The position numbers and the translations under genes are program-made. Source: an uncultured Prevotellaceae bacterium (GTDB lineage: Bacteria > Bacteroidota > Bacteroidia > Bacteroidales > Bacteroidaceae). Taken from it: a DNA stretch of 64,000 nucleotides. The notes beneath the pieces are model-generated. The model was not told where the DNA came from. It saw nothing but the letters and a program-made list of their open reading frames with translations, and searched no databases. The stretch covers positions 35,934-99,933 of the forward strand of contig CACZIT010000016.1 in NCBI GenBank assembly GCA_902781315.1, given 5' to 3'. This document shows, piece after piece, positions 43,932-53,623 of the stretch (position 1 is its first letter; each line of letters starts with the position of its first letter).

Positions 43932-45125
43932 TTAAATCTTTGAATGAAGAATTTCATTGCAAAGTTCGAAGGACTTGACCATCATACGAGGAATGTGGAA
44001 AGGCCCTTTATAAAGATTTCCCTTGGCGGGTTGAGCTACAGTTCCATCTCTATGCAGGTAGCCATACCACTCGCCATAAGTTGCATCAGGGAAATGACTA
44101 TAAGTCCACTCGCTAATCAGTTCGTGGCGCTCGCGATACTTTTCGTCACCCGTAGCCAGGTAAGCATACAGAGAAGCGATGATCGTCTCGCATTGCGGCC
44201 ACCAGAACTTCATGTCTTGCGAATAGTCTTGTGGCGGCAGGTTGCGGCAATCGCGGAAATTAATGATGCCTCCATATTGTTCGTCCCATCCCCAGTCCCA
44301 TGACCAGTCAAAGATCTGAAGAGCTAATTTCGTGAGGTCATCGTCCCAACCACGAGTACGCGATTCCTCAAGAATGAACCATGCCGTCTCGATGCAATGC
44401 CCCGGATTGATGGTGCGCGTCAGATTCGTGTCGATAAACTCACCATTGGGCCCCACCGACTCAAGCAGACACTTAAACTCAGGATGAATAAAATACCGGC
44501 GAAGCTTATCAATTGATTCATCAATTTGCTTCGTCAACTTTGCATCATCAATGACCAAACGCAGTCGTGAAGCCACGTTAATAAGTATCATTACTATAGA
44601 ATGACCTTGCAGCTGAACGCTGGCTTCGAATTTTGGAGGTAAGAAACCTGGTGTAGAAAGAAATCGCTGAGTGTTCTCAAAAATAGCCAATGCCTTTTGA
44701 GCATACGTCATGTCGCCTGTGGCCAAGGCATATTCCGACATCGCAATGGCGGCAAAGGTTTCTGAGAAAACATAGCGCCGCTTACGCAAAGGGTGCCCAT
44801 CGGCTGTGATAGAGAAAAACATGTGACCACTATCGTCAAAACAGTATTTCTCAATGAAATCAATCGTACTTTTCGCAGCATCAAGCCATTCCTGACGGTG
44901 TTCAACGTTATTATAGGCGAAGGCGCAAACGAATGCGAATCGTCCTTGAAACCATACACTTTTCGTTGAATCCATCAAACTGCCGTCGCGATTCAAACAG
45001 GTGTAGACGCCTCCATGTTGGCGATCCCAACCATTCTTCATCCAAAACGGCATGATATTGTTAAGCAGGTCCGAACGATAACGTTCAGCCCAACTGGAAA
45101 AATATTGTTTTGCAGAATCACTCAT
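43932..45125 (-). CDS. N-acylglucosamine 2-epimerase
   Basis: 397 residues, alpha/alpha-barrel AGE family. Signatures include NGWDRQHGGVYTCLNRDGS at the start, YVFSETFAAIAMSEYA, NPGHCIETAWFILEE with the catalytic His, and WDWGWDEQYGGIINFRD. It interconverts N-acetylglucosamine and N-acetylmannosamine. With nanA 19 nt upstream, it completes conversion of sialic acid to GlcNAc, as in Bacteroides nan operons. No NanT transporter or sialidase is in the window. Last gene of the operon. Confidence 0.93.
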   Translation of the reverse strand: MSDSAKQYFSSWAERYRSDLLNNIMPFWMKNGWDRQHGGVYTCLNRDGSLMDSTKSVWFQGRFAFVCAFAYNNVEHRQEWLDAAKSTIDFIEKYCFDDSGHMFFSITADGHPLRKRRYVFSETFAAIAMSEYALATGDMTYAQKALAIFENTQRFLSTPGFLPPKFEASVQLQGHSIVMILINVASRLRLVIDDAKLTKQIDESIDKLRRYFIHPEFKCLLESVGPNGEFIDTNLTRTINPGHCIETAWFILEESRTRGWDDDLTKLALQIFDWSWDWGWDEQYGGIINFRDCRNLPPQDYSQDMKFWWPQCETIIASLYAYLATGDEKYRERHELISEWTYSHFPDATYGEWYGYLHRDGTVAQPAKGNLYKGPFHIPRMMVKSFELCNEILHSKI

Positions 45126-45144
45126 AATGAATAATGTTGGATGA

Positions 45145-46062
45145 TTAAAATTGATTGCACCGGTTGAAGAACCCTATAGCCTCCAACTCTGCTTTCATGG
45201 CAGCCTCCTCATCATCAGTTATATTGCGGAAGGGAGTACGGTTCGGGCCCAAATCGAAGCCTATGAGCTTCATGATTCGCTTGCCTCCGACGATATTTCC
45301 ACGATAACGGCAAATGACATTTATCACCTCTTGCGAGAAGTTCTGCTTCTCGCGTGCCGTCTCTATGTCTCCCCTACTCCATGCCTCAATGATTCCTACA
45401 AGTTCGCGACCGTTATAATTAGTAGTGCCGCCGATGCCTCCCTGAGCTCCTCCTTGGGCAAGGCTGGGCAGAATGGTCTCATCCTGACCATGCAGCATAT
45501 CGTATTTACCGTCTTTGTAGAGGCGACACTGATTATATTCATACAAACTTTCGAACGTATACTTGATTCCGGCAAAGTTAGGAATACGCCCATCAACGGC
45601 TTTCAATAAGTCGAGCATGGGAAGATAGGCACCGTTGAAGGCAGGAATATGATAATAATAGAACGGAAGATTCGGGGCTGCCGATGCAATCTGCTCACAG
45701 TACTCGACAAGTTCCTCTATACGTCCGATATGGGGGAAGGGCGGTGCCATCGAGCCAATCCCCCATGCACCTATGGCTTGTGCATGCTCGGCCAGTCGCC
45801 GGCTCTCGCGCAGGCAGCAACTGCCGACGTGAACAATCACCTTAAAATCCTTTGGTGCCACCTGCACCCACCTTTCAGCCAGTTGCATTCGCTCTTCCGT
45901 GGTGAGCATATAGCCCTCGCCCGACGAGCCATTGATGAAGACACCCTTCAATCCGTTTTTCTGAAGCATTGCGCCATAGGCAGCAATGGGCTCCAAATTG
46001 ATGTCGCCATTTGGGTGCATGGGTGTAAAGGGGGCATCAATCAGTCCTATAATCTTTTCCAT
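45145..46062 (-). CDS. nanA: N-acetylneuraminate lyase
   Basis: 305 residues, DapA/NAL superfamily barrel. FINGSSGEGYMLTTEERMQLAERWV gives the GSxGE motif. FYYYHIPAFNG supplies the catalytic Tyr, and FAGIKYTFESLYEY the Schiff-base Lys. It cleaves sialic acid to N-acetylmannosamine and pyruvate. The pairing with an AGE-family gene supports the sialate reading over dihydrodipicolinate synthase. It lies 30 nt after the epimerase gene. Confidence 0.93.
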   Translation of the reverse strand: MEKIIGLIDAPFTPMHPNGDINLEPIAAYGAMLQKNGLKGVFINGSSGEGYMLTTEERMQLAERWVQVAPKDFKVIVHVGSCCLRESRRLAEHAQAIGAWGIGSMAPPFPHIGRIEELVEYCEQIASAAPNLPFYYYHIPAFNGAYLPMLDLLKAVDGRIPNFAGIKYTFESLYEYNQCRLYKDGKYDMLHGQDETILPSLAQGGAQGGIGGTTNYNGRELVGIIEAWSRGDIETAREKQNFSQEVINVICRYRGNIVGGKRIMKLIGFDLGPNRTPFRNITDDEEAAMKAELEAIGFFNRCNQF

Positions 46063-46092
46063 TTATTCCGTTTTTATTCCGTTAATAATTTA

Positions 46093-47142
46093 TTATTGCG
46101 CTTCACGCAATAGTGGATTCTTGTCAGACTTAAACCATTTCATAAATTCTCCGATGCCGTCGTGCAGCGACCAATGCGGCTTATAGCCACATTCTTTCTC
46201 CAGTTTTGACGTGTCGGCATTCGTCTGGTACACATCGCCAGGCTGCATAGGCAGGAAAATCTTCTCAGCCTCTCGTCCGCAAGCATTTTCAATCTCCGAG
46301 ATGAAGTCCATCAGCTTCACAGGGTTACTGCAACCAATGTTGTACACCTTGTAGGGCACGCCATGCTCACAATCAGCAGCCAACGGCTCATGGTCGATGA
46401 CGTGCATCGTGCCTTCGACGATATCATCTATATAGGTGAAGTCGCGTATCATGTCGCCCAGATTGAACACCTTGATGGGTTTGCCTTGAGTGATGGCTGT
46501 GGCAAAGAGCATAGGCGACATGTCAGGTCTTCCCCAAGGGCCGTAGACGGTGAAATAGCGCAGGCCAGTGGTGGCGAATCCATAAAGCTTCGAATAGGCA
46601 TGAGCCATGAGTTCGTTGCTCTTTTTCGAGGCGGCATAGAGGCTCACGGGCGATACCACTTTGTCGTCCTCGCTATACGGCACTTTCTCATTCATGCCAT
46701 AGACCGAACTTGAAGACGCATAGACCAGATGCCTGACACCATAGTTGCGGCATGCCTCAAGAACGTTCAGGAATCCCACCAGGTTGCTCTGCAAGTAGGC
46801 ATAAGGGTTCGTGATACTATAACGAACGCCTGCCTGCGCAGCCAGGTTGACCACCTTGTCGAACTTTTCTTCCTTGAAGAGAGCGTCGAGCGACTCCTTG
46901 TCGTCGATGGCCATACGGCAGAATCGGCAATTGGGCAGAAGTGTGCTTTCAGCCATTCTCCCCCACTCCATATCGTCATTCTCGGCGTCGATGCCGCATT
47001 CCCTCAGTCGTCCGTACTTCAGGCGAGGGTCATAATAATCATTGATGTTGTCGATACCAACGACCACATCGCCTCTTCGCGCAAGCATGTACATCAGTTT
47101 CGAGCCAATGAACCCTGCCGCGCCAGTCACTAATATTTTCAT
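46093..47142 (-). CDS. NAD-dependent sugar-nucleotide epimerase (UDP-glucuronate 4-epimerase type)
   Basis: 349 residues, short-chain dehydrogenase fold. GAAGFIGSKL is the NAD-binding GxxGxxG, NLAAQAGVRYSITNP follows, and YAASKKSNELMAHAYSKLYG carries the catalytic YxxxK. RDFTYIDDIVEGT and LPMQPGDVYQTNADTSKLEKE are typical of UDP-glucuronate 4-epimerases of the CapI type. UDP-GlcNAc or UDP-Glc substrates are not excluded. It belongs to the DUF4301-epimerase-nanA-AGE run. Confidence 0.85.
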   Translation of the reverse strand: MKILVTGAAGFIGSKLMYMLARRGDVVVGIDNINDYYDPRLKYGRLRECGIDAENDDMEWGRMAESTLLPNCRFCRMAIDDKESLDALFKEEKFDKVVNLAAQAGVRYSITNPYAYLQSNLVGFLNVLEACRNYGVRHLVYASSSSVYGMNEKVPYSEDDKVVSPVSLYAASKKSNELMAHAYSKLYGFATTGLRYFTVYGPWGRPDMSPMLFATAITQGKPIKVFNLGDMIRDFTYIDDIVEGTMHVIDHEPLAADCEHGVPYKVYNIGCSNPVKLMDFISEIENACGREAEKIFLPMQPGDVYQTNADTSKLEKECGYKPHWSLHDGIGEFMKWFKSDKNPLLREAQ

Positions 47143-47167
47143 CTTTTCCTGGTTTCCTATAATACTT

Positions 47168-48685
47168 TTATTGATGCTCAGGACGCAAGAGGTCGTTGAC
47201 GGTCTTCACAGGATTGAACGTGGCAAGGGGAACCTCTACGAAGACGGTCGACCAGTCGCTCATGGCACCATTCCAAAGTCCGGGCAGTTCCAATGCTTGC
47301 AATTCGCGTCCGTTCTTCGACTTCTGAGAGATGAATCCCGTCATCGGGTCTACGAAGTCAGGCAGGTTGAAGGGCTTGCCCTGATAGTCGCGAATAGCAC
47401 AGACGAGGTCAACCGGATTGAAGTGTGTTCCCTCTCTGAACATACGCAGGTATTCTTCGTTCTTCTTGTCAATCTGAGAACTCTCAAGAATCTGGAGCGA
47501 AACAGTTCCGTCGGAGTTGAAGGTGCGGAACGGGCCACCGCCGGGTTCACCTACATTCTTCACCATGCCACAGACACGCATGGGGCGATTCAGTTTCTTA
47601 CGGAGGAACGCAGCCAGGGCGTTGTCGTCGAGTTTGTCAGCATCAGCATTGTGGCAGAAGAGGCAGTCTTTCACGAAACGGCTGATTTCCATCAGTTGCT
47701 CATGCGAGCAATTGCCTGAATCAAGCAGACGCAGATAGGCAAAGGCCTGGCTCTGAAGTGCTACAAGAATACCGGCCAGCAGCTGCTTATATTCTACAGT
47801 GACGTCCTTCAGGCGATCAGGCACCACATTATCAATATTCTTGATAAACACCACGTCGGCGGCAATTTCGTTGAGGTTTTCGATGAGTGCGCCGTGGCCA
47901 CCCGGGCGGAACAGTAGCGAACCATCTTCCTGACGGAACGGGGTTCCGTCGGGGTTGGCAGCAATCGTATCGATAGAAGGTTTCTGCTCAGAGAACGTGA
48001 TAACATACTTGATGTTGAACATCTCTTCGTATTTGGCTGCTTTTTGGGCAACCTTTGCCTTGAAAAGTTCCAGATGGTCGTGAGAAACCGTGAAATGGAT
48101 GTGTGCTTCATTGTTCGACGAAGCATAAAGGGCAGCCTCTACCAGGTGCTCCTCCATCGGGGTGCGGGGCCCGTCTTCGTAATTGTGGAAAAGCAGCAAT
48201 CCCTTAGGCAGTTGGCCGTAGTTAAGGCCTTTAGCCGAAAGCATATTGCGGGCAATGGCCTTGTAGTTGCCTTCTTCCAAAAGGGTGCGAATGTTCTTGC
48301 CTTCGTTGTCGCGACACTTTTGGCAAAGCTCTTCACGGAATGCGAAGTCGCGTATGTGCTCAAAATAGTGCTTCTCAAAATCGGTGGTGGGTTCGTTGTA
48401 GTCAGCATCAACAAAAGCAAACATGTCCTTGAACATGCGCGATGCTGCACCGCTGGCAGGAACAAACTTCACGACCTCATGTCCGGCCTGCTTGTAGTCT
48501 TTCCATGTTTCGATGTATTTCTTGCGTTCCTCCTCCGTAGGAGCAAGGATGCCATTGCTGATGGCGGCAGGTCCTTCCAATTTCAGAAAGGGGAAACCAC
48601 TCTTGAACTGACTGAGCTGATGTTCTACTTGTTCTTCACTGATGCCGCGCTGGGCAATTTGTTTGAGGTCTTTTTCTTGTAGCAT
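47168..48685 (-). CDS. DUF4301 family protein (nucleotidyltransferase-like)
   Basis: 505 residues. KFVPASGAASRMFKDMFAFV and LFRPGGHGALIENLNEIAADVVFIKNIDNV (in parts) resemble the glycine-rich and substrate loops of nucleotidyltransferases, and DUF4301 is thought to have that fold. The function is not established. CGMVKNVGEPGGGPFR is another conserved run. It starts a four-gene operon with a sugar-nucleotide epimerase and sialic acid genes, so a sugar-nucleotide substrate is a reasonable guess. The gap to the next gene is 25 nt. Confidence 0.85.
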   Translation of the reverse strand: MLQEKDLKQIAQRGISEEQVEHQLSQFKSGFPFLKLEGPAAISNGILAPTEEERKKYIETWKDYKQAGHEVVKFVPASGAASRMFKDMFAFVDADYNEPTTDFEKHYFEHIRDFAFREELCQKCRDNEGKNIRTLLEEGNYKAIARNMLSAKGLNYGQLPKGLLLFHNYEDGPRTPMEEHLVEAALYASSNNEAHIHFTVSHDHLELFKAKVAQKAAKYEEMFNIKYVITFSEQKPSIDTIAANPDGTPFRQEDGSLLFRPGGHGALIENLNEIAADVVFIKNIDNVVPDRLKDVTVEYKQLLAGILVALQSQAFAYLRLLDSGNCSHEQLMEISRFVKDCLFCHNADADKLDDNALAAFLRKKLNRPMRVCGMVKNVGEPGGGPFRTFNSDGTVSLQILESSQIDKKNEEYLRMFREGTHFNPVDLVCAIRDYQGKPFNLPDFVDPMTGFISQKSKNGRELQALELPGLWNGAMSDWSTVFVEVPLATFNPVKTVNDLLRPEHQ

Positions 48686-48726
48686 AGTTGTATGAATGTT
48701 TTATAGTTTATTTTTCATTTATTTCG

Positions 48727-48734
48727 CAAAGTTA
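48727..48734 (-). promoter_or_regulatory. -7 box for the DUF4301 operon
   Basis: Minus-strand TAACTTTG, 41 nt before the ATG at 48685. It is divergent from the relA box at 48810. Confidence 0.6.
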
Positions 48735-48809
48735 GCGGTTTTTTCTGAAAAACATACCATCAAAAGACCTAAAAATGTTTAATTGATTGCACATTTGAGA
48801 TATTTGCAG

Positions 48810-48817
48810 TATCTTTG
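48810..48817 (+). promoter_or_regulatory. -7 box for relA
   Basis: TATCTTTG, only 9 nt before the ATG at 48827, so the leader would be extremely short. A weak TTG lies at 48787-48789. Confidence 0.6.
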
Positions 48818-48826
48818 TCAGCGAAA

Positions 48827-51043
48827 ATGGAAATGAAATTAATATTCACACAGGAAGAAGCTAACGCCGCACGCAAAATAATCGGCGAGCTTCGTACGGC
48901 ATTGGAGGGCACACTGAATCAGGATGACGAGTCGGCTTTGTGGCAATGCTTCAAGCAATCTGTGCGCTCTGGTCAGGTGGTCCGCGACATCTTCGGGCTC
49001 AACCCCTTACTGCAAGCATTACAGACGGCATCGGTGGCTGTCGGGGACACTGGTCTTCGGCGCGACGGAGTCGTTGCCATCTTGCTTTATAAAGGCCAGA
49101 TGCTTTCCTCCGATGTGGAAATAGCCAAGAAGCAGGCAGCTGCCTTCGGGCCATCTGTTGAAAAAATCATCAGCGGACTGCTCCGCATTCAGGATTTGAA
49201 CAAGAAAACGCCCGTCATTGAGAGCGAGAACTTCCGCAACCTGCTGCTCTCGTTTGCCGAGGACATGCGCGTCATACTGATCATGATTGCCGAACGTGTC
49301 AACCTGATGCGGCAAATCCGGGATACCGAGAATATTCAGGCCAAGCAGCGTGTGAGCGAGGAAGCCGCCTATCTCTATGCACCTTTGGCTCATAAGCTGG
49401 GTCTCTACAAGCTGAAGAGCGAATTGGAAGACCTCTCGCTGAAGTATCTGGAACACGACGCCTACTACATGATTCGCGAGAAGCTGAATGCCACTAAGAA
49501 GAGTCGTGACGCCTACATCGAGCGATTCATCACCCCTGTGCGTCAACGACTTGAGGAAGCAGGCTTGAAGTTCCACATGAAGGGACGAACGAAGTCCATC
49601 CACTCCATCTGGCAAAAGATGAAGAAGCAGAAATGTGGCTTCGAAGGCATCTACGACCTCTTTGCCATTCGCATCATCATCGACACGCCCCTTGAGAAAG
49701 AAAAGATGGCTTGCTGGCAGGCATTCTCCATCATCACCGACATGTATCAGCCCAACCCTAAGCGCCTGCGCGACTGGCTGAGCGTGCCGAAGTCTAACGG
49801 CTACGAGAGTCTTCACATCACCGTGCTCGGACCGGAGCAGAAATGGGTGGAAGTGCAGATTCGCACCGAGCGTATGGACGAGATTGCCGAGCGAGGCCTT
49901 GCTGCCCACTGGCGCTACAAAGGCGTGAAGAGCGAGGGCAGCCTCGACGAATGGTTGGCCAATATTCGCACGGCACTTGAAGCCGGCGACGACCTGCAGG
50001 TGATGGACCAGTTCAAGCTCGACCTCTACGATGACGAAGTGTTCGTGTTCACCCCCAAGGGCGACTTGCTGAAATTCCCTAAAGGCGCCACGGTGCTCGA
50101 CTTCGCCTATCACATCCATTCGCGCGTGGGCAGTGCCTGTGTGGGCGGGCGCATCAACGGAAAAGTGTTCCCCATCCGGCAGCAACTGCGTTCGGGCGAC
50201 ATGGTGGAAATCATCACCCAAAGCAACCAGAAGCCTCGACAGGAGTGGCTGAACATCGTCAAGACGTCGCGTGCCAAGTCGAAAATACGCCTTGCCTTGA
50301 AGGAAACGCAGCAGAAGGAAGGTCTGATGGCGAAGGAGATGCTGGAGCGAAAGCTGAAGAATAAGAAGACAGAACTCTCAGAGAGCGTCATGGCCCACAC
50401 CATCAGGAAGATGGGCTTCAAGGTGGCCAGCGACTTCTACAAACAATTGGCCGAAGGGAAACTCGACATCAACCAGGTCGTCGAGAAATACATTGAGGTG
50501 CGCGACTACGACCTCAACCTGAATGCTCCCGCCCAGACACGCAGCGCCGAGGAGTTCAACTTCGAAATGACCAGCGACCACGTGCCCTCTGGTCATGACG
50601 ACGAACTGGTCATCGGCTCCGACCTCAAGGGAATCGACTACTCACTTGCCCAGTGCTGCCACCCCATCTTCGGCGACCCCATCTTCGGCTTCGTCACCGT
50701 CAGCGGAGGCATCAAGATTCATCGCACCACCTGCCCCAACGCTGCCCACCTGCGCGAGCACCTCGGCTATCGCATCGTCCGTGCACGTTGGAGCGGCAAG
50801 GGCACGTCTCAGTACAGCATCACGCTCAACGTCATCGGCAACGACGACATCGGAATAGTCAACAACATCACGAGCATCATCTCGAAGGAAGAGAAAATCA
50901 TGATGCGCTCCATCAACATTGACTCTCACGACGGACTCTTCGAAGGCCACCTGACAGTGATGATTGAAGACACGTCGCGCATGGAAGCGCTCATCCGGAA
51001 AATCCGTACCGTCAAAGGCGTGAAGTCAGTATCGCGAATATAG
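48827..51043 (+). CDS. relA: RelA-type (p)ppGpp synthetase, hydrolase domain degenerate
   Basis: About 738 residues in Rel/SpoT order. The N-terminal HD-type region (about 25-190) lacks the HDxxED signature: VVAILLYKGQMLSSDVEI stands there, and LADRLHN is replaced by IAERVNL. The synthetase domain follows (GRTKSIHSIWQKMKKQKCGF, YDLFAIRII, NGYESLHITVLGP, VQIRTERMDEIAERGLAAHW), then TGS (VFVFTPKGDLLKFPKGATVLDFAYHIH, in parts), a helical domain, and ACT at the end (SITLNVIGNDDIGIVNNI). It likely only makes (p)ppGpp. ATGs at 48827 and 48833 are both possible; a TTG at 48815 lies in the promoter box. Confidence 0.92.
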   Translation: MEMKLIFTQEEANAARKIIGELRTALEGTLNQDDESALWQCFKQSVRSGQVVRDIFGLNPLLQALQTASVAVGDTGLRRDGVVAILLYKGQMLSSDVEIAKKQAAAFGPSVEKIISGLLRIQDLNKKTPVIESENFRNLLLSFAEDMRVILIMIAERVNLMRQIRDTENIQAKQRVSEEAAYLYAPLAHKLGLYKLKSELEDLSLKYLEHDAYYMIREKLNATKKSRDAYIERFITPVRQRLEEAGLKFHMKGRTKSIHSIWQKMKKQKCGFEGIYDLFAIRIIIDTPLEKEKMACWQAFSIITDMYQPNPKRLRDWLSVPKSNGYESLHITVLGPEQKWVEVQIRTERMDEIAERGLAAHWRYKGVKSEGSLDEWLANIRTALEAGDDLQVMDQFKLDLYDDEVFVFTPKGDLLKFPKGATVLDFAYHIHSRVGSACVGGRINGKVFPIRQQLRSGDMVEIITQSNQKPRQEWLNIVKTSRAKSKIRLALKETQQKEGLMAKEMLERKLKNKKTELSESVMAHTIRKMGFKVASDFYKQLAEGKLDINQVVEKYIEVRDYDLNLNAPAQTRSAEEFNFEMTSDHVPSGHDDELVIGSDLKGIDYSLAQCCHPIFGDPIFGFVTVSGGIKIHRTTCPNAAHLREHLGYRIVRARWSGKGTSQYSITLNVIGNDDIGIVNNITSIISKEEKIMMRSINIDSHDGLFEGHLTVMIEDTSRMEALIRKIRTVKGVKSVSRI

Positions 51044-51066
51044 AGTTTTTATCATTAGCAAGAATC

Positions 51067-51921
51067 ATGAAGACAATGTTCCGTCAGACGCTATTGCTGT
51101 TATTGCTTAGCCTGGTGCCGTTGATGGCTGCCGGCCAGCAGTACTCAGCATCCGACAGCACCAAAGTAGTGTCGCTGCTTGCTCAGGCTGGCAAGATGCC
51201 CGCCGAGACCAACTGGATGCTCTATTTCGCCCGCCAACTGACCGACATTCCCTATGTGGCAAAGACGCTCGAGGTGAATCGCGAAGAGACGCTGATAGTC
51301 AATCTGCGCCAACTCGATTGCACCACCTATGTAGAGACCGTGGCTGCCCTGTCGCTTTGCATGAAGCATTCGAAACATTCCTTTGCCGACTATTGCAACT
51401 ATCTCCGGAAGCTGCGCTACCGGCGTGGCAAGGTTTCCTACGTCAACCGCCTGCATTACTTCACCTCATGGATAGCCGACAACACCTTCATGGGCTTCGT
51501 TGAAGAACCCAACAAGCCTAAGGAAGTCTTCACTGGCCGTCAGGAACTGAATATCAACTACATGACTTCCCACGTGGGCCAGTACCCCATGCTCGTTGCC
51601 CATCCGGCATGGGTCGACGACATCCGGAAGACCGAGCAACGGCTCAGCGGCAGAAGCTACCCCTTCATCCCCAAGGCCGAGATTGCCAATAGCGACAACT
51701 ATTGGGATGCCATTCACGACGGCGACATCATCGCCATCTGCACCAGCAAGGCTGGCCTTGACACCTCGCACATCGGCATCGCCGTGTGGCATGTCGACGG
51801 GCTCCACCTGCTCAATGCCTCCCAGATTCACAAGAAGACCATCGAAGAGCCCATGACCATGAGCAACTACATGAAGAAGCATCCTTCGCAGACTGGCATC
51901 AGGGTCATACGGCTGAAGTAG
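51067..51921 (+). CDS. DUF1460 exported protein, NlpC/P60-like amidase
   Basis: 284 residues with a signal peptide (MKTMFRQTLLLLLLSLVPLMAAG). LRQLDCTTYVETVAAL contains the likely catalytic Cys, and DTSHIGIAVWHVDGLHLLNAS the His, in the arrangement of the DUF1460 family, which belongs to the NlpC/P60-like amidases. RRGKVSYVNRLHYFTSWIADN is another conserved part. Expected to act on peptidoglycan peptides in the periplasm; the exact bond is unknown. 23 nt after relA. Confidence 0.88.
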   Translation: MKTMFRQTLLLLLLSLVPLMAAGQQYSASDSTKVVSLLAQAGKMPAETNWMLYFARQLTDIPYVAKTLEVNREETLIVNLRQLDCTTYVETVAALSLCMKHSKHSFADYCNYLRKLRYRRGKVSYVNRLHYFTSWIADNTFMGFVEEPNKPKEVFTGRQELNINYMTSHVGQYPMLVAHPAWVDDIRKTEQRLSGRSYPFIPKAEIANSDNYWDAIHDGDIIAICTSKAGLDTSHIGIAVWHVDGLHLLNASQIHKKTIEEPMTMSNYMKKHPSQTGIRVIRLK

Positions 51922-51985
51922 CCCGCACAGATAGTCATCTGCAACCCACCATCCAACGAAAAAAACGTTATACATTATATAAAAT

Positions 51986-53521
51986 ATGGCAAGAAAAAAG
52001 AAGCCCTTTCCCATTTTTGAAAACATAGAAATCACCGACATCGCAGCCGAAGGAAAATCCCTCGTCCGCATCACCATTCCTGCCCACGACGGTCAGGAGG
52101 AGTCGCGCCTGGTAGTCTTCGTTCCCTGGGCAGTGCCTGGCGACGTTGTCGATCTCCAGATACGCCGCAAGAAGCACAGCTATGCCGAGGCAGAAGTCAT
52201 CAAGTGGCACAAGCTGAGCGACCGTCGCGTGCAGCCCCGATGCCGTCATTTCGGCGTATGCGGAGGATGCAAGTGGCAGCAACTGCCCTACGACGAGCAG
52301 TTGCGCTTCAAGCAGCAACAGGTGTTCGACCAGCTCACGCGCATCGGCCACCTCGCCCTACCCCAGCCCGGCACCACGTCGGCCGATGGGCTCTGCACCT
52401 TCCAGCCCATCATGGGGTCGGTTCACCAATATGAGTACAGAAACAAACTCGACTTCGGGGCGGCCAACAAACGCTACCTGACGAAGGAAGAGATTCGTCA
52501 GTTGCCCGATCGAGACGACAGCATGAGCGCCAAGGACGTGCCCGCACTGGGCTTCCACATCACAGGGGCGTTCGACAAAATCCTGCCCATCGAGAATTGC
52601 CATCTCATGCACCCGCTGCACAATGAGATACGCAATGCCGTGCGCGACTATGCCCTGCAGAACGGTCTCTCCTTCTTCGACCTCCGTGCTCAGACCGGAC
52701 TGCTGCGCGACGTCATCATTCGCAACTCCAACACGGGCGAGTGGATGGTCATCGTGCAAGTGAAGCTGCAGGAGGAAGGCGACCGCGAACGTCTTTTCGG
52801 ATTGCTTCAACATCTTTCCGATAAGTTCCACGAAATCAGCTCGTTACTATGGGTTGACAATCAGAAGTGCAACGACACTTTCGGCGACCTCGACGTACAT
52901 GTGTTCAGTGGCAACGACCACATCATCGAGACTATGGAAGGACTGCGCTTCAAGGTGGGTCCGAAGTCGTTCTATCAGACCAACACCGAGCAGGCATACC
53001 ACCTCTATTCCGTAGCCCGCGAGTTTGCTTTCTGCAACCTCGACGGCAAGTCAGATGACACCCTGCCCGCCGCCGCTCCCCTCGTCTACGACCTCTACAC
53101 GGGCACAGGCACCATTGCCAACTTCGTGGCGCGTCAGGCCCGACAGGTCGTCGGCATCGAATACGTACCAGAGGCCATCGAGGATGCCAAGGTGAACTCC
53201 CAGCTCAACAGCATTGGCAACACGCTCTTCTATGCCGGCGACATGAAAGACATCCTGACCGACGAATTCATTGCCGCCCACGGACGTCCCGACGTCATCA
53301 TCACCGACCCACCCCGTGCCGGTATGCATCCCGACGTTGTGAAGACCATCCTGCGTGCTGCCCCGCAGCGCATCGTCTACGTGTCCTGCAACCCCGCCAC
53401 GCAGGCCCGCGACCTCGAACTGCTCACTCAGGACCATTACCGCATCCGCCGCATCCAGCCCGTCGACATGTTCCCCCACACGCCTCATGTCGAGAACGTC
53501 GTCATGCTGGAGCGGAAGTAG
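51986..53521 (+). CDS. rlmD: 23S rRNA uracil-1939 C5 methyltransferase
   Basis: 511 residues, TrmA/RlmD family. N-terminal TRAM-like region, then the [4Fe-4S] cysteines CRHFGVCGGCKW plus a later NCHLM. VYDLYTGTGTIANFVARQA is the SAM motif, and DVIITDPPRAGMHPDVV the base-flipping site. The catalytic Cys is in YVSCNPATQARDLELL. RlmD or its paralogue RlmCD cannot be separated here. Starts 64 nt after the DUF1460 gene. Confidence 0.92.
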   Translation: MARKKKPFPIFENIEITDIAAEGKSLVRITIPAHDGQEESRLVVFVPWAVPGDVVDLQIRRKKHSYAEAEVIKWHKLSDRRVQPRCRHFGVCGGCKWQQLPYDEQLRFKQQQVFDQLTRIGHLALPQPGTTSADGLCTFQPIMGSVHQYEYRNKLDFGAANKRYLTKEEIRQLPDRDDSMSAKDVPALGFHITGAFDKILPIENCHLMHPLHNEIRNAVRDYALQNGLSFFDLRAQTGLLRDVIIRNSNTGEWMVIVQVKLQEEGDRERLFGLLQHLSDKFHEISSLLWVDNQKCNDTFGDLDVHVFSGNDHIIETMEGLRFKVGPKSFYQTNTEQAYHLYSVAREFAFCNLDGKSDDTLPAAAPLVYDLYTGTGTIANFVARQARQVVGIEYVPEAIEDAKVNSQLNSIGNTLFYAGDMKDILTDEFIAAHGRPDVIITDPPRAGMHPDVVKTILRAAPQRIVYVSCNPATQARDLELLTQDHYRIRRIQPVDMFPHTPHVENVVMLERK

Positions 53522-53558
53522 GAAGTGAATATTCCATTTTGTAATGAATTGTAAGCAT

Positions 53559-53613
53559 GGAATGTAAAGAAAGGTTAATTCTCGGAAAAGTATTGATCTT
53601 TTGTTTACATTCC
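53559..53613. repeat. Inverted repeat after rlmD
   Basis: GGAATGTAAA (53559-53568) and TTTACATTCC (53604-53613) are a perfect 10-bp pair with a 35-nt loop, immediately before the array. No T run follows. Confidence 0.5.
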
Positions 53614-53623
53614 AAAATTGCAA

